A program made the translations under genes and the position numbers. The notes beneath the pieces were generated by a model, which ran no database searches, was not told the origin of the DNA, and saw nothing but the letters and a program-made list of their open reading frames with translations. This document shows, piece by piece, positions 1-12,056 of a DNA stretch of 64,000 bases (the stretch's first letter is position 1; each line of letters starts with the position of its first letter). Source of the DNA: Nyssa sinensis (lineage: Eukaryota > Streptophyta > Magnoliopsida > Cornales > Nyssaceae); assembly GCA_008638375.1 (NCBI GenBank), contig CM018035.1, positions 1,911,501 to 1,975,500 on the forward strand, written 5' to 3'.

Positions 1-627
1 TTTTCATAAATATATTTTTGGGTTTTCAGTAAAATTATTATTAGACCTAAAAAAATATAATTAAACAAATCGAGAAGTACACTAGTTTCATGTATTATTT
101 GTCTACTTTTAGAAAGAATATGATTAAGTTTTTACAAAAGCAAACGTGTCACAATTTTAATTCGACATATATAATTATATGAATATCATGTAAAAAATAA
201 AAAATAAATAAAAGTATGTGTGTATTATATACGTAATATATTATAATTAAAATACATATTCAAATAAAACAAGACTTGTTTTATTTAATTTGGAATCAAA
301 TATTTTTTTTTATAAAATAATAAAAAAAGAAAAGTCGAATTCATGTCAAGTTGTTAACTCTGTAAAGATTATGTACTTAGACTGTTTAAATGGGATTTTT
401 CCTAAATTTGTAAAACTATTAGCTCTAGTAATTGACTGGACTTTAATAAAAAAATAATTAAACAACATTTTGGAGGCATGCAGGCGACAGCACAACATTG
501 AACAATGAACACACGGGCCTTTAAAAGTTAAAACAAAATAAATAAATAAAAAAGGAAAAAGAAGAAAAGTAAAAGAAAAGGAAAAGGCTTTGCGTCTGGA
601 GTCTGGACGGACAATCTTCATCTCATT
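1..627. other. AT-rich region upstream of DRG gene
   Basis: Strongly AT-rich with many short A and T runs. I see no gene. From about 480 the composition becomes more mixed as the DRG promoter begins. Confidence 0.6.
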
Positions 628-636
628 CATATAAAG
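628..636 (+). promoter_or_regulatory. TATA box of the DRG gene
   Basis: The sequence tcatataaag lies about 30 bases before the likely transcript start near 660. It is followed by a pyrimidine-rich 5'UTR that ends at a good donor (cag/gtgcct, exon end 713). The start site itself is inferred from spacing. Confidence 0.55.
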
Positions 637-659
637 AGCCACCAGAGCAGGTCGAAACT

Positions 660-1760
660 ACTTCTTCCTCGAAGCCCTAGTCGCGTCCCTCTGTCTCATT
701 ACCGATCCATCAGGTGCCTCTCTCCTCTGCTCGTGAAAGTCGGTAATTGAAACACTGGTGTTCTTCAGTGACACCGAATCATATATTTTTGTTGCCCATC
801 TCAATTACTTCTAATGATTTTTTTATATCAATTATGCAATAACTTCGATTTCTGACATGTGAAAAATAAAATTTTGTTTTTGCCAAGTAAATTAGTCTGA
901 CAAAGTTATATTCTTCCACTTTGTAATCACAATAAGCTTGGAAATTTTAAGAACATAGTGAAAATTTGATCGAAGTTCATATTGTTTCCAGTGAAGCTTG
1001 CTTGTTTTTGTAATCAGGGAAGGTGTGAAATTACTGGCTATTGTTTTATTGACCTAACCATTCATGTATGTGTATATATGCAAGTCATCGACTGAATCCT
1101 ATATTTTTCATTAAGCTGTATGCAAGGCCTAAGTCTTGGATTAAATTGTCAGCCGTCATTCCTATTTCCATGCTTTTCTCTTGGGGCAAGCTCTGCTCTC
1201 TTATTTTAAATGCTTCCCCAACTACAACAAACTTGACGCATGTAGCTATCTTATTTTACTCTTTATGAATTTACATTTTCTCTGTGGCCTGTAAATTAAT
1301 GAAGAATATTAGGCTGTGTGCCCATTTGGAAGGTTTTCACGGTGCGGGCTGCCATGTCTTTTCAATGCAACATTGGTATAGTGGTCCACTTGGACATGGT
1401 TTTTTCTTCTCTTATTCTTTGTATTTTTTCCCTGCAAAAGTTTTCTTGCTATTAAAATGATCATTATTATTTCCTCTACTACATTGCTTCGTGTGTGACT
1501 TTGATGACTTGTACGCCTTTCCCTTTTTGCATTGAAGTGTGGATTGGGCATATTTCAGTAGTCAATTTGATAGCCATTTTCAATCATTTTAGTGGAATTT
1601 CTTGGCTCTTGAATTTGAATCATTAAGCGTTGCATTATTGGACCTAATATTTATGGTTATTATGAATTTATTGGATACTACATGGGATGTTTGCTCAGTT
1701 TCTGTTCGACTCAAACAACTTCATACTTTTTATCTTATAGTTGCTGACTTGTTTAATCTA

Positions 1761-1794
<34 letters not shown>

Positions 1795-1819
1795 AGGTTG
1801 ACAGCTCAATTAAGGGAAA
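660..1819 (+). other. DRG2: 5'UTR of DRG with a 1.08-kb leader intron
   Basis: The non-coding first exon is about 660-713. Intron 714-1796 starts gtgcct and ends in a (CT)n tract that runs into the acceptor cag. The second exon starts at 1797, 23 bases before the ATG at 1820. Splice sites are read from the sequence; the 5' end is inferred. Long leader introns near the start of plant housekeeping genes often raise expression, but that is not shown here. Confidence 0.65.
1761..1794 (+). repeat. (CT)n microsatellite forming a polypyrimidine tract
   Basis: An almost pure CT run ends directly at the acceptor of the DRG leader intron, so the microsatellite itself is the polypyrimidine tract of the 3' splice site. 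Confidence 0.85.
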
Positions 1820-4800
1820 ATGGGGATCATAGAAAGGATTAAAGAAATCGAAGCCGAGATGGCACGAACCCAGAAAAACAAAGCCACAGGTTCTTTGTAC
1901 AATCTGTTGCCAATTTTATTGTAGGCATTTTCATATTGCTATTTAGAGAAGACTTCTTTATGCACAATAATAGTAGTGCTGCTTTACCGATAAAAAAAAA
2001 ATAGTAGTACTGGATTGTATGTTGCCTGTAAATGGAGATGGGAGTGAGTGAAAGTTTAACTCCTCTCTCTAAAAAGTTGCTGGACTTCTTAGCAACCAAA
2101 TGCTTCAAAACTTATTAATCAAAATTTCACTGGAAATGTTCCACTCTGATGTTATAAGAAGTTCCTTGGAGTTGCCGAGTTGCATTCTTGTGCCTTTTTT
2201 TTTTGCGTCATTCTACTTACCATCTTCAGCTTCTTATGGTCTTTCATGTACATTATATATGCTCCTTTCATTTATGTTCTATATATTTAATCTCTTGTAA
2301 AATATTTATATATATATATATATGTATCGTTTATATTCAGAAAGTTCTAGAAATGGGGATACTCATTTTATTTTATTGAATATGCAGAGTATCATCTTGG
2401 TCAGCTCAAGGCAAAGATTGCAAAACTAAGGACACAATTATTGGAGCCTCCAAAAGTATGCAAGCTTTTGCGATTTCCTTATGACTGATCTGCAAATGCA
2501 TGTGTATATGTCAGTTTTAATACATTTTTATTGCACTGTTCTGTTTCTGCTCCTGAGAAAGTTTAAACTCATGATTACGTGTTTTAATGCATACATGTTG
2601 TAAATTTCAGATTAATTAATTAATGACTCTAGTTTTTGCATGAGTGAGTATGGTGTCTATACATATGTGTTCACATTGCTGTTATTTTTCAACAATGAAC
2701 CAGGGTTCTAGTGGAGCTGGAGAGGGTTTTGAAGTTACGAAATATGGCCATGGGCGTGTTGCACTTATAGGATTTCCAAGGTTTGTCATATCTGTCACGT
2801 CGATATGCATGCCTCTTCAAAAGGAAAAAATTAAGTATTTCTTACTTTAAATAAAAATGAATAGACTAATGTTCCGCCCTATGACTTGCTGCCAGAGTGG
2901 CAAATGTTTGGTTATTTAAATGTTTCTCCACCCCTCCCTCTCTCTCTCTCTCTCTCTTCCTTTTTCCCTCGAAGTTGATGTTCACCATTGCGACAACCCC
3001 AATCTCCCAGGTGCTTTTAGTCAATGTGCAATTAACAACCAATTGCTCTAAAAGTTTAACATGGTTCCAGAGCAGGTGGGTCATGTGTTCAAATCTTGGT
3101 TGCCTTCATGATAATTGTTATACATCCATGAGTTTTGGCCCAATCACGAGTAGGACTTTGGACACATGCGAGGGGAGTTATTGTAGATAAATAACCAAAT
3201 TGCACTGTTCTCTAACAACTTATACTTTTGGAACAGTTGGTTGTTAACATGCCACAACTAGAATTTCTGGAAGGAACATGCTAAATGTGATATACTAATT
3301 CTTGACTCTGCTCACATACAAACACGTAACAATAATAGGATAAATACATTAACTTTGTTGTTGGACACAACCTTATTAGTGATTTCTATTTGTTTGTAGT
3401 GTGGGGAAGTCAACCCTTCTAACACTCTTGACGGGGACTCATTCGGAAGCTGCATCATATGAGTTCACAACACTTACCTGCATTCCTGGGATTATACACT
3501 ATAATGATACTAAAATTCAACTGCTTGATCTTCCTGGAATTATTGAAGGTGCTTCTGAAGGCAAGGGACGTGGTAGGCAGGTACGAGATTCAGTTGTTTT
3601 CTCTTGTGATATCATGTCGTTTTATGGTTTTAATGAATTATTAGATTTATCTTTATAAAAAGATGTTTGATCAATTCTTCTAAATCCTCAGAGTATGGGA
3701 TGGTGGAGATTCTTGAACTACAAATTATGTTTTTGTCATTATTTTGTTTTGCCTGATGTGGCTGGATAACATCATCTAGTGGAAATTGCATAAAACCAAT
3801 TAATCTTTTGTTTAAATCTCAGGTTATTGCTGTTTCCAAGTCGTCAGACATTGTGTTGATGGTTCTTGATGCCTCAAAAGTAAGTGCCCATTTTGTTAGT
3901 TGTTGTGGTCTTGCTTCTGTTGTTCGTATGTGTATCGTATATGTAGTGGATTCCTGATTAGTTAAATGTAGGTCAACTGGGGATTCTTTTTAATTTAATG
4001 TTTGTCAGTTGTCCTAAACTATATTTCAGTCTTCTTGAACTAAATTAAAAAAAAAAATCGTAGCCAGAGAAGGAAAGTAGTGTGCTTCTATTTATCTGTA
4101 TCTAACAAAAAATGCCCGGTAGACCTTAACACTTCACGTCTCAGTGATGTTGTGATTACGGTTGTTAACGTCAATAGGTGTCGCATATTCTTTTTTGTGT
4201 TACCAGCTCTAAATAGTGGCCCTGGGTGCGGGTTACTTCTATCATATCTTGTGTTTTTCTACAGGGTATCCCTCTAAAGGAGTTTGGCCCCCCACAACCA
4301 GTCACAGCAGTTGTAGGACACTAGTGCAAACTGTCCTTGCAGTAGAATGGTTACTATTAATTCAAATTTTTTTTTACTTATTATACCTCCATGGTGTAGT
4401 CTGCCTGTGTTTTAGGAATGTTTTTGCCATGTTTTTGGGGTTTGTAAGTCCAGTTTACTCTCGTATGCTTTTGGAACCATCCAGATATTCATCATTTGCA
4501 TTTAGCTTTACCCCCTACCCATGTTAGCTGTTAGTAGTTCGTACTTAGTAAATCATATAATTTTTGGGTTTAGCAATTTATGTTTTACTTAGTGGATCAT
4601 ATAATTTTTGTGTTTGGTAGTTTCTGTTGTCATGGTGTTGTTGCTTTCTGCTTTCTTTTCTTTGGTTGTAAACTAATTGAGAAATTCTTCAGAGTGAGGG
4701 ACATCGGCAAATATTGACAAAGGAGCTGGAAGCTGTGGGCCTGCGTTTAAACAAGAGGCCACCTCAGGTATTGTATGGTGCTGTTGATTGCCAAAACAAT

Positions 4801-7800
4801 TCATCTAGTTGTCGGTCAAAAACATCTTGTATAATTCAGGATTTTCGTAAATGAGTTCCCACCACAAGACCGGGCTCATTTTCTTAAAAGTTATAAAGAA
4901 CTGAAAGGGCAGGTCTTTCTTGACTTTAGGCTTGCATTCTGCCTTGCTAGTGACAGGATTTTTCAGAATTTTGAAAATTTAGTTTCTTAATAAATTCTCT
5001 CTCTCTCTCTCTCACACACACACACGCACGCACGCACACATAGCTTACTCGACCTTCTCCAATGCTAAATGTCATTTCATTTATGCCAATTTTATAATTT
5101 GGCACACTACAACAATGTTTTAAAATCTGGACCGTTCAGTGAACTGAAAAAACAATCGGGTCACTGGTTCAACCGGAATCGAACCGGGATGTCATAAATA
5201 TATTTATTATAATATTAATAATATATAAAATTATTTAAAATATGAAACAAAATTTAAATACTATATAATAAATTATAAATGGCAAAGGAAACCAAAAATG
5301 CAAATTTGTAAAATGATTTACAAATAGAAAAATTGAAAGTTTTGTACCAAAATCCAAAATAGACTAAGAATTCTGATGCATGATAGATGAAGAAATGTAA
5401 AAGGATGATTTCAATAATTTAGCTACCTATAGATTTCTAACATAATAAGGATTAAAAAAAGTGAATGCATATTATGTAATAAAATTTTGATGAAATTAAC
5501 TCTTACAAGAAATTTGAACTAACTAGGAAAAGGTTTGAGCAAAGACATTGGTCCCACATCGCTTATATCTGAAGAGCCTCAGGAGTAGTGTGCTTATAAA
5601 AGCACACTTCAAGTTCCCACCGTCCCACATCGTTTGAAGAATGAAAGACCAAAAGATATAGAAGTTTATAAAAGGCAAACAATAAGGGAATCAAGTGCAG
5701 CCACAGTTATTGCATTGATTAATCTTTTTGAAGTATTCAATGATGAAAAGTTAATTCAGATTTTGAATGGGCTTATTCGTTGAACCGGCAATGGTTCTAT
5801 TGAATTGTTGGTTAAATCGCCGGTTTGAGCGGTTTTGATTAAAAAGAGCGGTTTTTGATATTGAACGGTTTTGGGGGAGTTAAACTGACCGGATTACAGA
5901 TCGGTTCACAGTTTTTATGGTCCGACCGGTCTTTCTGGTTTTTTAAACAGTTGTGCTACAGTACAAAAATGTAAAATTTTAGCAATTTTGCTCTAATGCT
6001 AAAATGTACTTTTTTAGCATAACAACTATTTTTCCTTGATAAAGTAACGTGGACTCTATCTCTGTTTGGCATTTACTTGATAAAGTGGCGTGGACCCCAC
6101 CTCTATTTGGCATATGCAAGTTGTATTCCACGAATGCCATAAAATGAACACTAGCTACTTTCAATGCCAAATATAGCATTAGAAATGGCATTGCATTTTT
6201 TTGGCTAGCCAAATGACACACCATTGGAACTACATTTTTTACATCAATGCCAAATTTTAGAATTGGCACATCAAATGGCACATGCATTGGAATGGCTCTT
6301 AGGGAGCAATAATAAAACCACAACTTATTCTCTCCTTTTGGCAATTAATTTCTTGAATAATGTATGGTGGTCTCAAATGTTACATTTCATTATTGAATTA
6401 ATTCTAGTTATACTGCATTACAGAACATGTTGTTGTGTTTTTAAAACTTCTTTTTTCCCAATAATATTCTCCCCGACATGCATTGCTTTTCCTCTGCTAT
6501 TCTTTTTAAAGTCTCCCCATTCATTTATGATGTTTCCCTACTTATGAAAATTTGAAATGTCCATGGATGAGAATAAACCCTGAATTCTTAAGCTAAAATG
6601 TTAGTACTTCTTTTAGGAAGTTTCACCGAGCATTCTTCCCTTAGCTTATTCACAAGTAGGGTTTTATTTTTTGTGGATAGTAAAAAAATGTTCTCCTGAA
6701 ACGCCAATGTGTAGGGAAATTTCCTTGAAGCTTTATGTGTTGCCTTTGTGGTGATTTTTTTGTCTCCGAAATGTCACCTTGGATGAGCTTTTGGAGCTCC
6801 GACAGGTTAAACTTCACTAGATGGACCCTGTAGCCAGTTAGTCTAATATTTAAGGGATGTAATGCATTTGATAAATTAGATTTTCTTTTACTTTTCAAAA
6901 AGTAATGATTTTCTTTTCCCTATTTTATCAGTGAACTTTGTATCCTCATCTTCTCTCGCTTAGACTTTTCCCTTGTTTTAATTGGCAGATATACTTCAAA
7001 AAGAAGAAAACTGGGGGTATTTCTTTCAACAGCACGATGCCACTAACTCATGTAGATGAGAAGCTTTGCTATCAAATTCTACATGAATACAAGATTCACA
7101 ATGCAGAGGTATTCAGTTCCAGCAGTTTATGACAATGTTCATGCTCATGCAGAATTAAATATGAATAAAAAATAATAATTGTTGTCATAATCATAGGAAT
7201 AAACAATTGTACTGTTTTGCTTAATCAAATAAGAACTACTTCCATGTAAAGCTTTTCCTGCCACTATTGTGGTTTGGAAAGAAGAAGGGGATGACTATAG
7301 AGACTTGCCAGTTCTGAGCTCATTTTCCAATGCTTGTCTCCATTTTAATAGTACTAGTTATCTCTTATATTCCAAATTTATTTTTTTTGTCTTCCACTTT
7401 TATTTCTTATCTCTTTATTTTCTTTTTATTGTCTTTTTCCCGTAATAGGGGATTGTTTTTTTTCTTGTTGTGGGAATGGGAGGAGAGCACTTAGACAATT
7501 TACTTTGGGTATAGGCAAGTCTGCTGGTGATTGTTCCTCCCAATGCGCAGAGGATCCAAGCTCTGGGTCAGACACCACAGAGGATGTATCATCATTCTGC
7601 TCAATATTTTTTTTAAAAGATAACATAACGTTAGAAAGTATTGTGAACTTCTCAAATATCGTTTTCATTTTGATCATGTGTATGTGCTTTCTATTGTCAC
7701 TCATTTATTTGACCAACTTATGTGAAATTATTGGTTAAGAGAATCTTCTGTGATGTTAGCTTCTTGCAGGAATTCTTCAAGTAATTTGTATACCATCCCC

Positions 7801-10711
7801 CCACCCACCCACCCAAAATAAAGTCCTATTGAATTTGCAGATCAAAAAGAAAGAAAAGAATAAAGTCCAATTGAATTTGATCACTGCTACAGATGAGTTA
7901 TGGTAAATGTTATTATTTGGTCATGTTATATACTAGTTGTATATCATCCGTTACATATTAATGTTGGTGATACATATCCCTCTACATCAAGGTATCACCA
8001 ACTTTTTAGAGATTGCCTATACGTATCATTTCAATTAGTTTTTATATTGGGTTACCACAAATACATCTACCCTGTATGTAGAAATAAAGAAAACAAATTG
8101 ACGGATGGGATGCCTGTAGCGTACATGGAGTTGCTGACCTGCCTAGGTCATATACCAGGTTGGCAGATGGGAGACCTAGCGACAAACTTATGGTCCATAG
8201 TGTCATCAACATTTCAAAATGAACGAGTGCATTTGGGCATATCAAAATGTGTATGGTTATGGGATGTGGCCTATTGTAGATATGTTCCCAGCATGAATGT
8301 CTGACAATTAAAGGATCATAAATTCCAATTTCACTAGAAGGTCTCTAGGATGCCTTAGTTACATGGATATTTTTAAATGAGTGAAACACTTGTGTTTAAC
8401 AAGTTATGATCCATGAATACTTAATTTTACCCTAATGTAAAAATCCAACATTTGTGGTACAATACCTACTTGATGAACCGTATGTGCTTCTCTTGTACCT
8501 TTAGTCTCTCTCTCTCTCCACCTGCTCATATGTGTGTTCTTTTTATTTTTGGTTAATTATGCACATTTTATAAATTTATTGCTAGTTACCTAAGAAAAGG
8601 TACTATTTTGCTGATCTTTATTTATTTATTTATTTATTCTTGTAGGTGTTATTTCGCGAGGATGCAACAGTGGATGATCTTATAGATGTTATTGAGGGCA
8701 ATCGTAAATACATGAAATGTATATACGTCTACAACAAGATAGATGTTATTGGTATCGATGATGTGGACAAATTAGCCCGACAGCCAAATTCTGTTGTCAT
8801 TAGCTGCAATTTGAAGGCAGGTTCCACACTTCTGACTTCAGTTAATGTGGACCGGAGCCAAATGAATTAAAATTTGGTTTCAGCATGCAACTTGGGCAAT
8901 AACTGAACCTATATGACATGTACAGACCAACCCAATATGGTTCAGACTCTGTATTTATGGTGCCTTTGTTAACTTCTCTATAATTTTTATTTTTTATTAG
9001 CATGTCTACAGAAATGAGTTAATGATCATGAGCAGATTTGGTTGAAACCAAAAATAAAATAAAAATTGTGAAACAAACCTAAAGATGCTTCAATGTCTGG
9101 ATCTTTGGGACATGTCATCAATGTCTCTGGTTAGCCGGCCCTTGGGTTCCTTGTTTATAACAATAGTTACTTTTACTGATAAAAAAAAAGATAATTTGTT
9201 CTGGAGAAATATGATATTTTGAACTGGAAAAAGTATTTTCCTATGTTTTGGTGTTTGGTAAAACAATAGAAATTGAGGACACTAATGTCCTTTTAGTTTG
9301 TCACCCATTCTTAGGGTTTAGTGGGGAATTAAATTGCACATGGATGATCCAAAAATGGGTCTGGATTTTAATTGCGATACACCTTCTCAGAAAATGAACT
9401 TTATTGTTGTGTTGCTTAAACAGCTGAATTTAGACAGACTGCTTGCAAAGATGTGGGAGGAGATGGGTCTGGTGAGAGTCTATACAAAGCCACAGGGCCA
9501 GCAACCTGATTTCACAGATCCTGTGGTTCTTTCTGCTGTATGTTAAATATCCTTCTGTTATTCCAAGAATATATATTTGATGGAGCTATTTATGCATGGC
9601 AATTTCTGTTTCTTTGCCCCCTTGTAATATGTCTGTTTTCTTGTTTTGTAATATTTAGGATAGGGGTGGCTGCTCTGTTGAAGACTTCTGTAACCACATA
9701 CACAGGAGCTTGGTGAAGGATGTGAAATATGTGCTAGTGTGGGGCATTAGTGCAAGACACTACCCACAGCATTGTGGCCTTAGCCATGTTCTTCAGGATG
9801 AAGATGTAGTTCAGATTGTTAAGAAAAAGGTGCGCAGACCATTTTACTTTCGGATTGAATTCTATGGGTCTCATCTGCAATAGGGCACTCTCATCTTATG
9901 TTGAGTAAAACAAATGGAAGTTAAAACCAGCTCTATAAATTAAAAGCAAGATTTTATTTGACTTTTATATTTCAAAAAATTTGCAAGTTGCTTTCAGAAG
10001 TGTAAAAAAACTAAATGTATATTCTTGTCAGTTTTTAAGTTTGCAAAGCATGCAAGCTTTAATCCTGAGCCACCACATCGTATCATTATAGTGTTTTTGT
10101 GCTTTTTTTTTTTTGGGTTCTTTATAAATTTTCCAGCAACTTTTGCTTTCAAGGGTTATATTTGATTCATCATTGTGGCCTAGTGATTCAACTTGCAAAA
10201 CATGCTAGTTGACTTTTTTTCGATGACTTGGAGGCCAGTAAATATCATCTGTAAGGCCCTAGTTTCACATATGTTTCTTATTAATGTCATAATTAATAAA
10301 TTATGGAGTGATCCATTTGAAAATGATTTTAGTTGGTGGCAGTTGAATTTTTATAAACTTTAGTACCTGTCTGATAAGGGGATGTCTGCAATTATAAATT
10401 TTTAGTCTTTTGTTTTCTTTTATATAATGCTCCATTTGGATATTAAACAAAAATTGGAATTTTATGAGGATACAATCATTTTCAGTCCCAAAGGTTGTAA
10501 CACTCGAAGCACTCTGGTTATTCTATTTTATTAAATTCATTCGTTTGCTTTCTTGTTACCAAACGGAGTATTTTGACGTAAAATTAACTGAACATTCTTA
10601 ACTTGCATTTTACAGGAGAGGGAAGATGGAGGAAGAGGTCGTTTCAAATCACATTCGACGGCCCCTGCTCGAATATCTGACAGAGAAAAGAAGGCTCCTT
10701 TGAAGACATGA
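1820..10711 (+). CDS. DRG2: DRG-family GTPase (developmentally regulated GTP-binding protein, animal DRG2 clade)
   Basis: Coding exons: 1820-1889, 2388-2455, 2704-2780, 3400-3580, 3823-3879, 4693-4767, 6989-7108, 8646-8816, 9424-9537, 9659-9829, 10616-10711. They join in frame to 399 aa, which is the usual length of the plant family. The start [20 protein letters not shown] is typical of the clade. The P-loop GFPSVGKST (about 69-77) spans an exon junction. DLPG is at 115-118, NKID at 246-249 and SCNLK at 269-273. A C-terminal TGS region covers about 290-368, and the tail ends [12 protein letters not shown] proteins are cytoplasmic translation-associated GTPases that pair with a DFRP partner; this is family knowledge. 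Arabidopsis calls its two close members DRG1 and DRG2. All introns are GT-AG except the one after 8816, which must begin GC to keep the frame. The gene looks intact. Confidence 0.96.
3032..3247. repeat. Short inverted-repeat element in DRG intron 4
   Basis: The 28-base arms at 3032-3059 and 3220-3247 are reverse complements with four mismatches (core ttaacaacca). Just inside the left arm lie a primer-binding-site-like tggttccagagc and a tRNA B-box-like gtgttcaaatc. It could be a small non-autonomous element with tRNA-derived sequence. The family is not identified. Confidence 0.55.
5110..5955. mobile_element. Inner DNA-transposon-like element with rough TIRs
   Basis: The left end acaacaatgttttaaaa and the reverse complement of the right end, acaactgtttaaaaaa, form imperfect terminal inverted repeats. 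They are followed on both sides by ccgg-rich sequence (accggaatcgaaccggg on the left, gaccggtcggacc on the right when reversed). No transposase ORF remains. No clear target-site duplication was found. Confidence 0.5.
5551..5673 (+). promoter_or_regulatory. Two tandem snRNA-type USE + TATA modules
   Basis: GTCCCACATCG occurs at 5551-5561 and again at 5622-5632. Each is followed by TTATAAAA (5594-5601 and 5666-5673) after 32 and 33 bases. The motif matches the plant snRNA upstream sequence element RTCCCACATCG, and the spacing is that of Pol II snRNA genes (about 33 bases; Pol III snRNA genes use about ten fewer). The first TATA lies in a perfect 8-bp palindrome at 5588-5607. No recognisable U1, U2, U4, U5 or U6 sequence follows. 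Confidence 0.5.
8817..9423 (+). other. DRG2: Probable GC-AG intron of DRG
   Basis: The exon ends ...SCNLK with the sequence AAG/GCAGGT. Only a cut before GC at 8817-8818 joins in frame to the next exon (9424, LNLDRLL), as the conserved protein requires. The nearby GT at 8821 would add four bases and break the frame. Confidence 0.75.
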
Positions 10712-12056
10712 TTATTTGGGTGGAGAACTCTGGTTTCATGTATCAAAGTGGTGCTCAGGAAGAGAGTATAGCTTTTAGTATTTATATATGATTTTATTAG
10801 AGTCTCTACTTCTTTCACCAATTTCAGTCTGGAGGTTTTTAGATATCTTTTTGCCAATGGTATTGTATTTTTCAGGCATTGTTCATTGACAAAATCCTTG
10901 AAATGGTACTCTCGCACGTGGGGTGTTTGAACAAAGGATTCTTATCTTGAGAAAACAGTTGATCAGATAGTGATAGTTTAAATTCATTATCATTTACATG
11001 GCTGTACTCTCGTATAATTGTGATACTGAAGAAGTCCAAATGCCCATATCATGTGTGATCAACTAGGGATTGAGATTTGAAATAACATGGTTTAATCAAA
11101 TGCTGTCATTTTACCGAATGGAATGGGATGGGGGCGGGGCGAGGTGAGTTAGTGAAAGAATTCATGAACTTAAGCCATGTTTAGTATAGTTGAATGATAA
11201 TTTTAAAAATGTTCATTTTAAATTTTTCATTCTTTATTTTTGTTTGGTATGATTAGAAATGTTTATTTAATGTATTGAGTATTTTATTAAAATTTATTTT
11301 GAATATTTTTATTTTTTTTTAATTCAGGTGAATAATTTTTATTTCATATCATTTATGTTTTATTTCTTATTTCATGAAATATTGAAATGAACATTTTATT
11401 TATGCGTACTAAACATGATCTTATAAGATTAATAACAGTTTTTATCAAGATAATTATAAACTTGAATTATCTTGTGTTAGGTATTCACATTAATGTGAAA
11501 TAGCTGTGTAACGTACAAATTTTGGAAAAATAAAATCATGTCAATATATTGGATATTTAGATAAGTTCTCAAAATCGATTTTCTGTTCTTGAAAATATAA
11601 AAAATAAAAATACTAACAGAGAAGCAAGGCATTTCTGAAAATTACTAATTTATTACAGGTTCTTTTTCAGAAACAACTAAAAATAATTTTTTTTTCCTTT
11701 CAAAATTTTGATTTGTTTTGAAAATACATGTATTATACATTAAAATCTTTATAATTTTTACTTTTAAAAACACAAAAATAACAACAAAAAATGGAAACAA
11801 CCACAACAAAAATATATTCACACCGGCTTGCACAACAGCAACTAATAGATTCTTCCTCTAAACAGAGAGATTAAAATCTGGAACGTCAATTTTGCTAGTG
11901 GGTTCCACTCAGAGATCAATTTTCCTCAATTGACTACTATATCACCGTACACGTGGCAGACACGCAAAACCAGAACACGAGCATTCTTTTAAGCGGTCTA
12001 GTCAACTGAAGTAGCAAAACCCCAGTTAGCATCAGCTTCAGCCCAATACCAGCGCT
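10712..12056. other. DRG 3'UTR and spacer to the omega-amidase gene
   Basis: The first about 200 bases are probably the DRG 3'UTR; no canonical AATAAA is visible. The rest is spacer with one MITE (11175-11419). The upstream region of the omega-amidase gene (about 11850-12056) is less AT-rich and has no clear TATA box. Confidence 0.55.
11175..11419. mobile_element. hAT-like MITE
   Basis: The ends are inverted repeats: catgtttagta at the left, and the reverse of tactaaacatg at the right, with T/A-rich sequence between. The flanks cttaag and cttataag are compatible with an approximate 8-bp target duplication. The family assignment is tentative. Confidence 0.6.

Larger units (their letters stand above)
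5052..6300. mobile_element. MITE-like element split by a second insertion (DRG intron 7)
   Basis: The left part (about 5052-5108, ctccaatgct... with aatttggcac) matches the reverse complement of the right end (about 6235-6300, ending gcattggaatggctctt). Both arms share CCAATGC and a GCCAATT-T-AATTTGGCA block. The 0.85 kb at 5110-5955 is of a different kind and appears to sit inside. Boundaries are approximate. Confidence 0.55.

Noticed and set aside
5979..6344. 121-codon minus-strand frame
   Set aside because: It is the inverted-repeat part of a MITE; the peptide has no conserved features.
7900..8304. 134-codon plus-strand frame in a DRG intron
   Set aside because: It lies inside an intron, has no domain, and composition matches the surrounding intron; likely chance.
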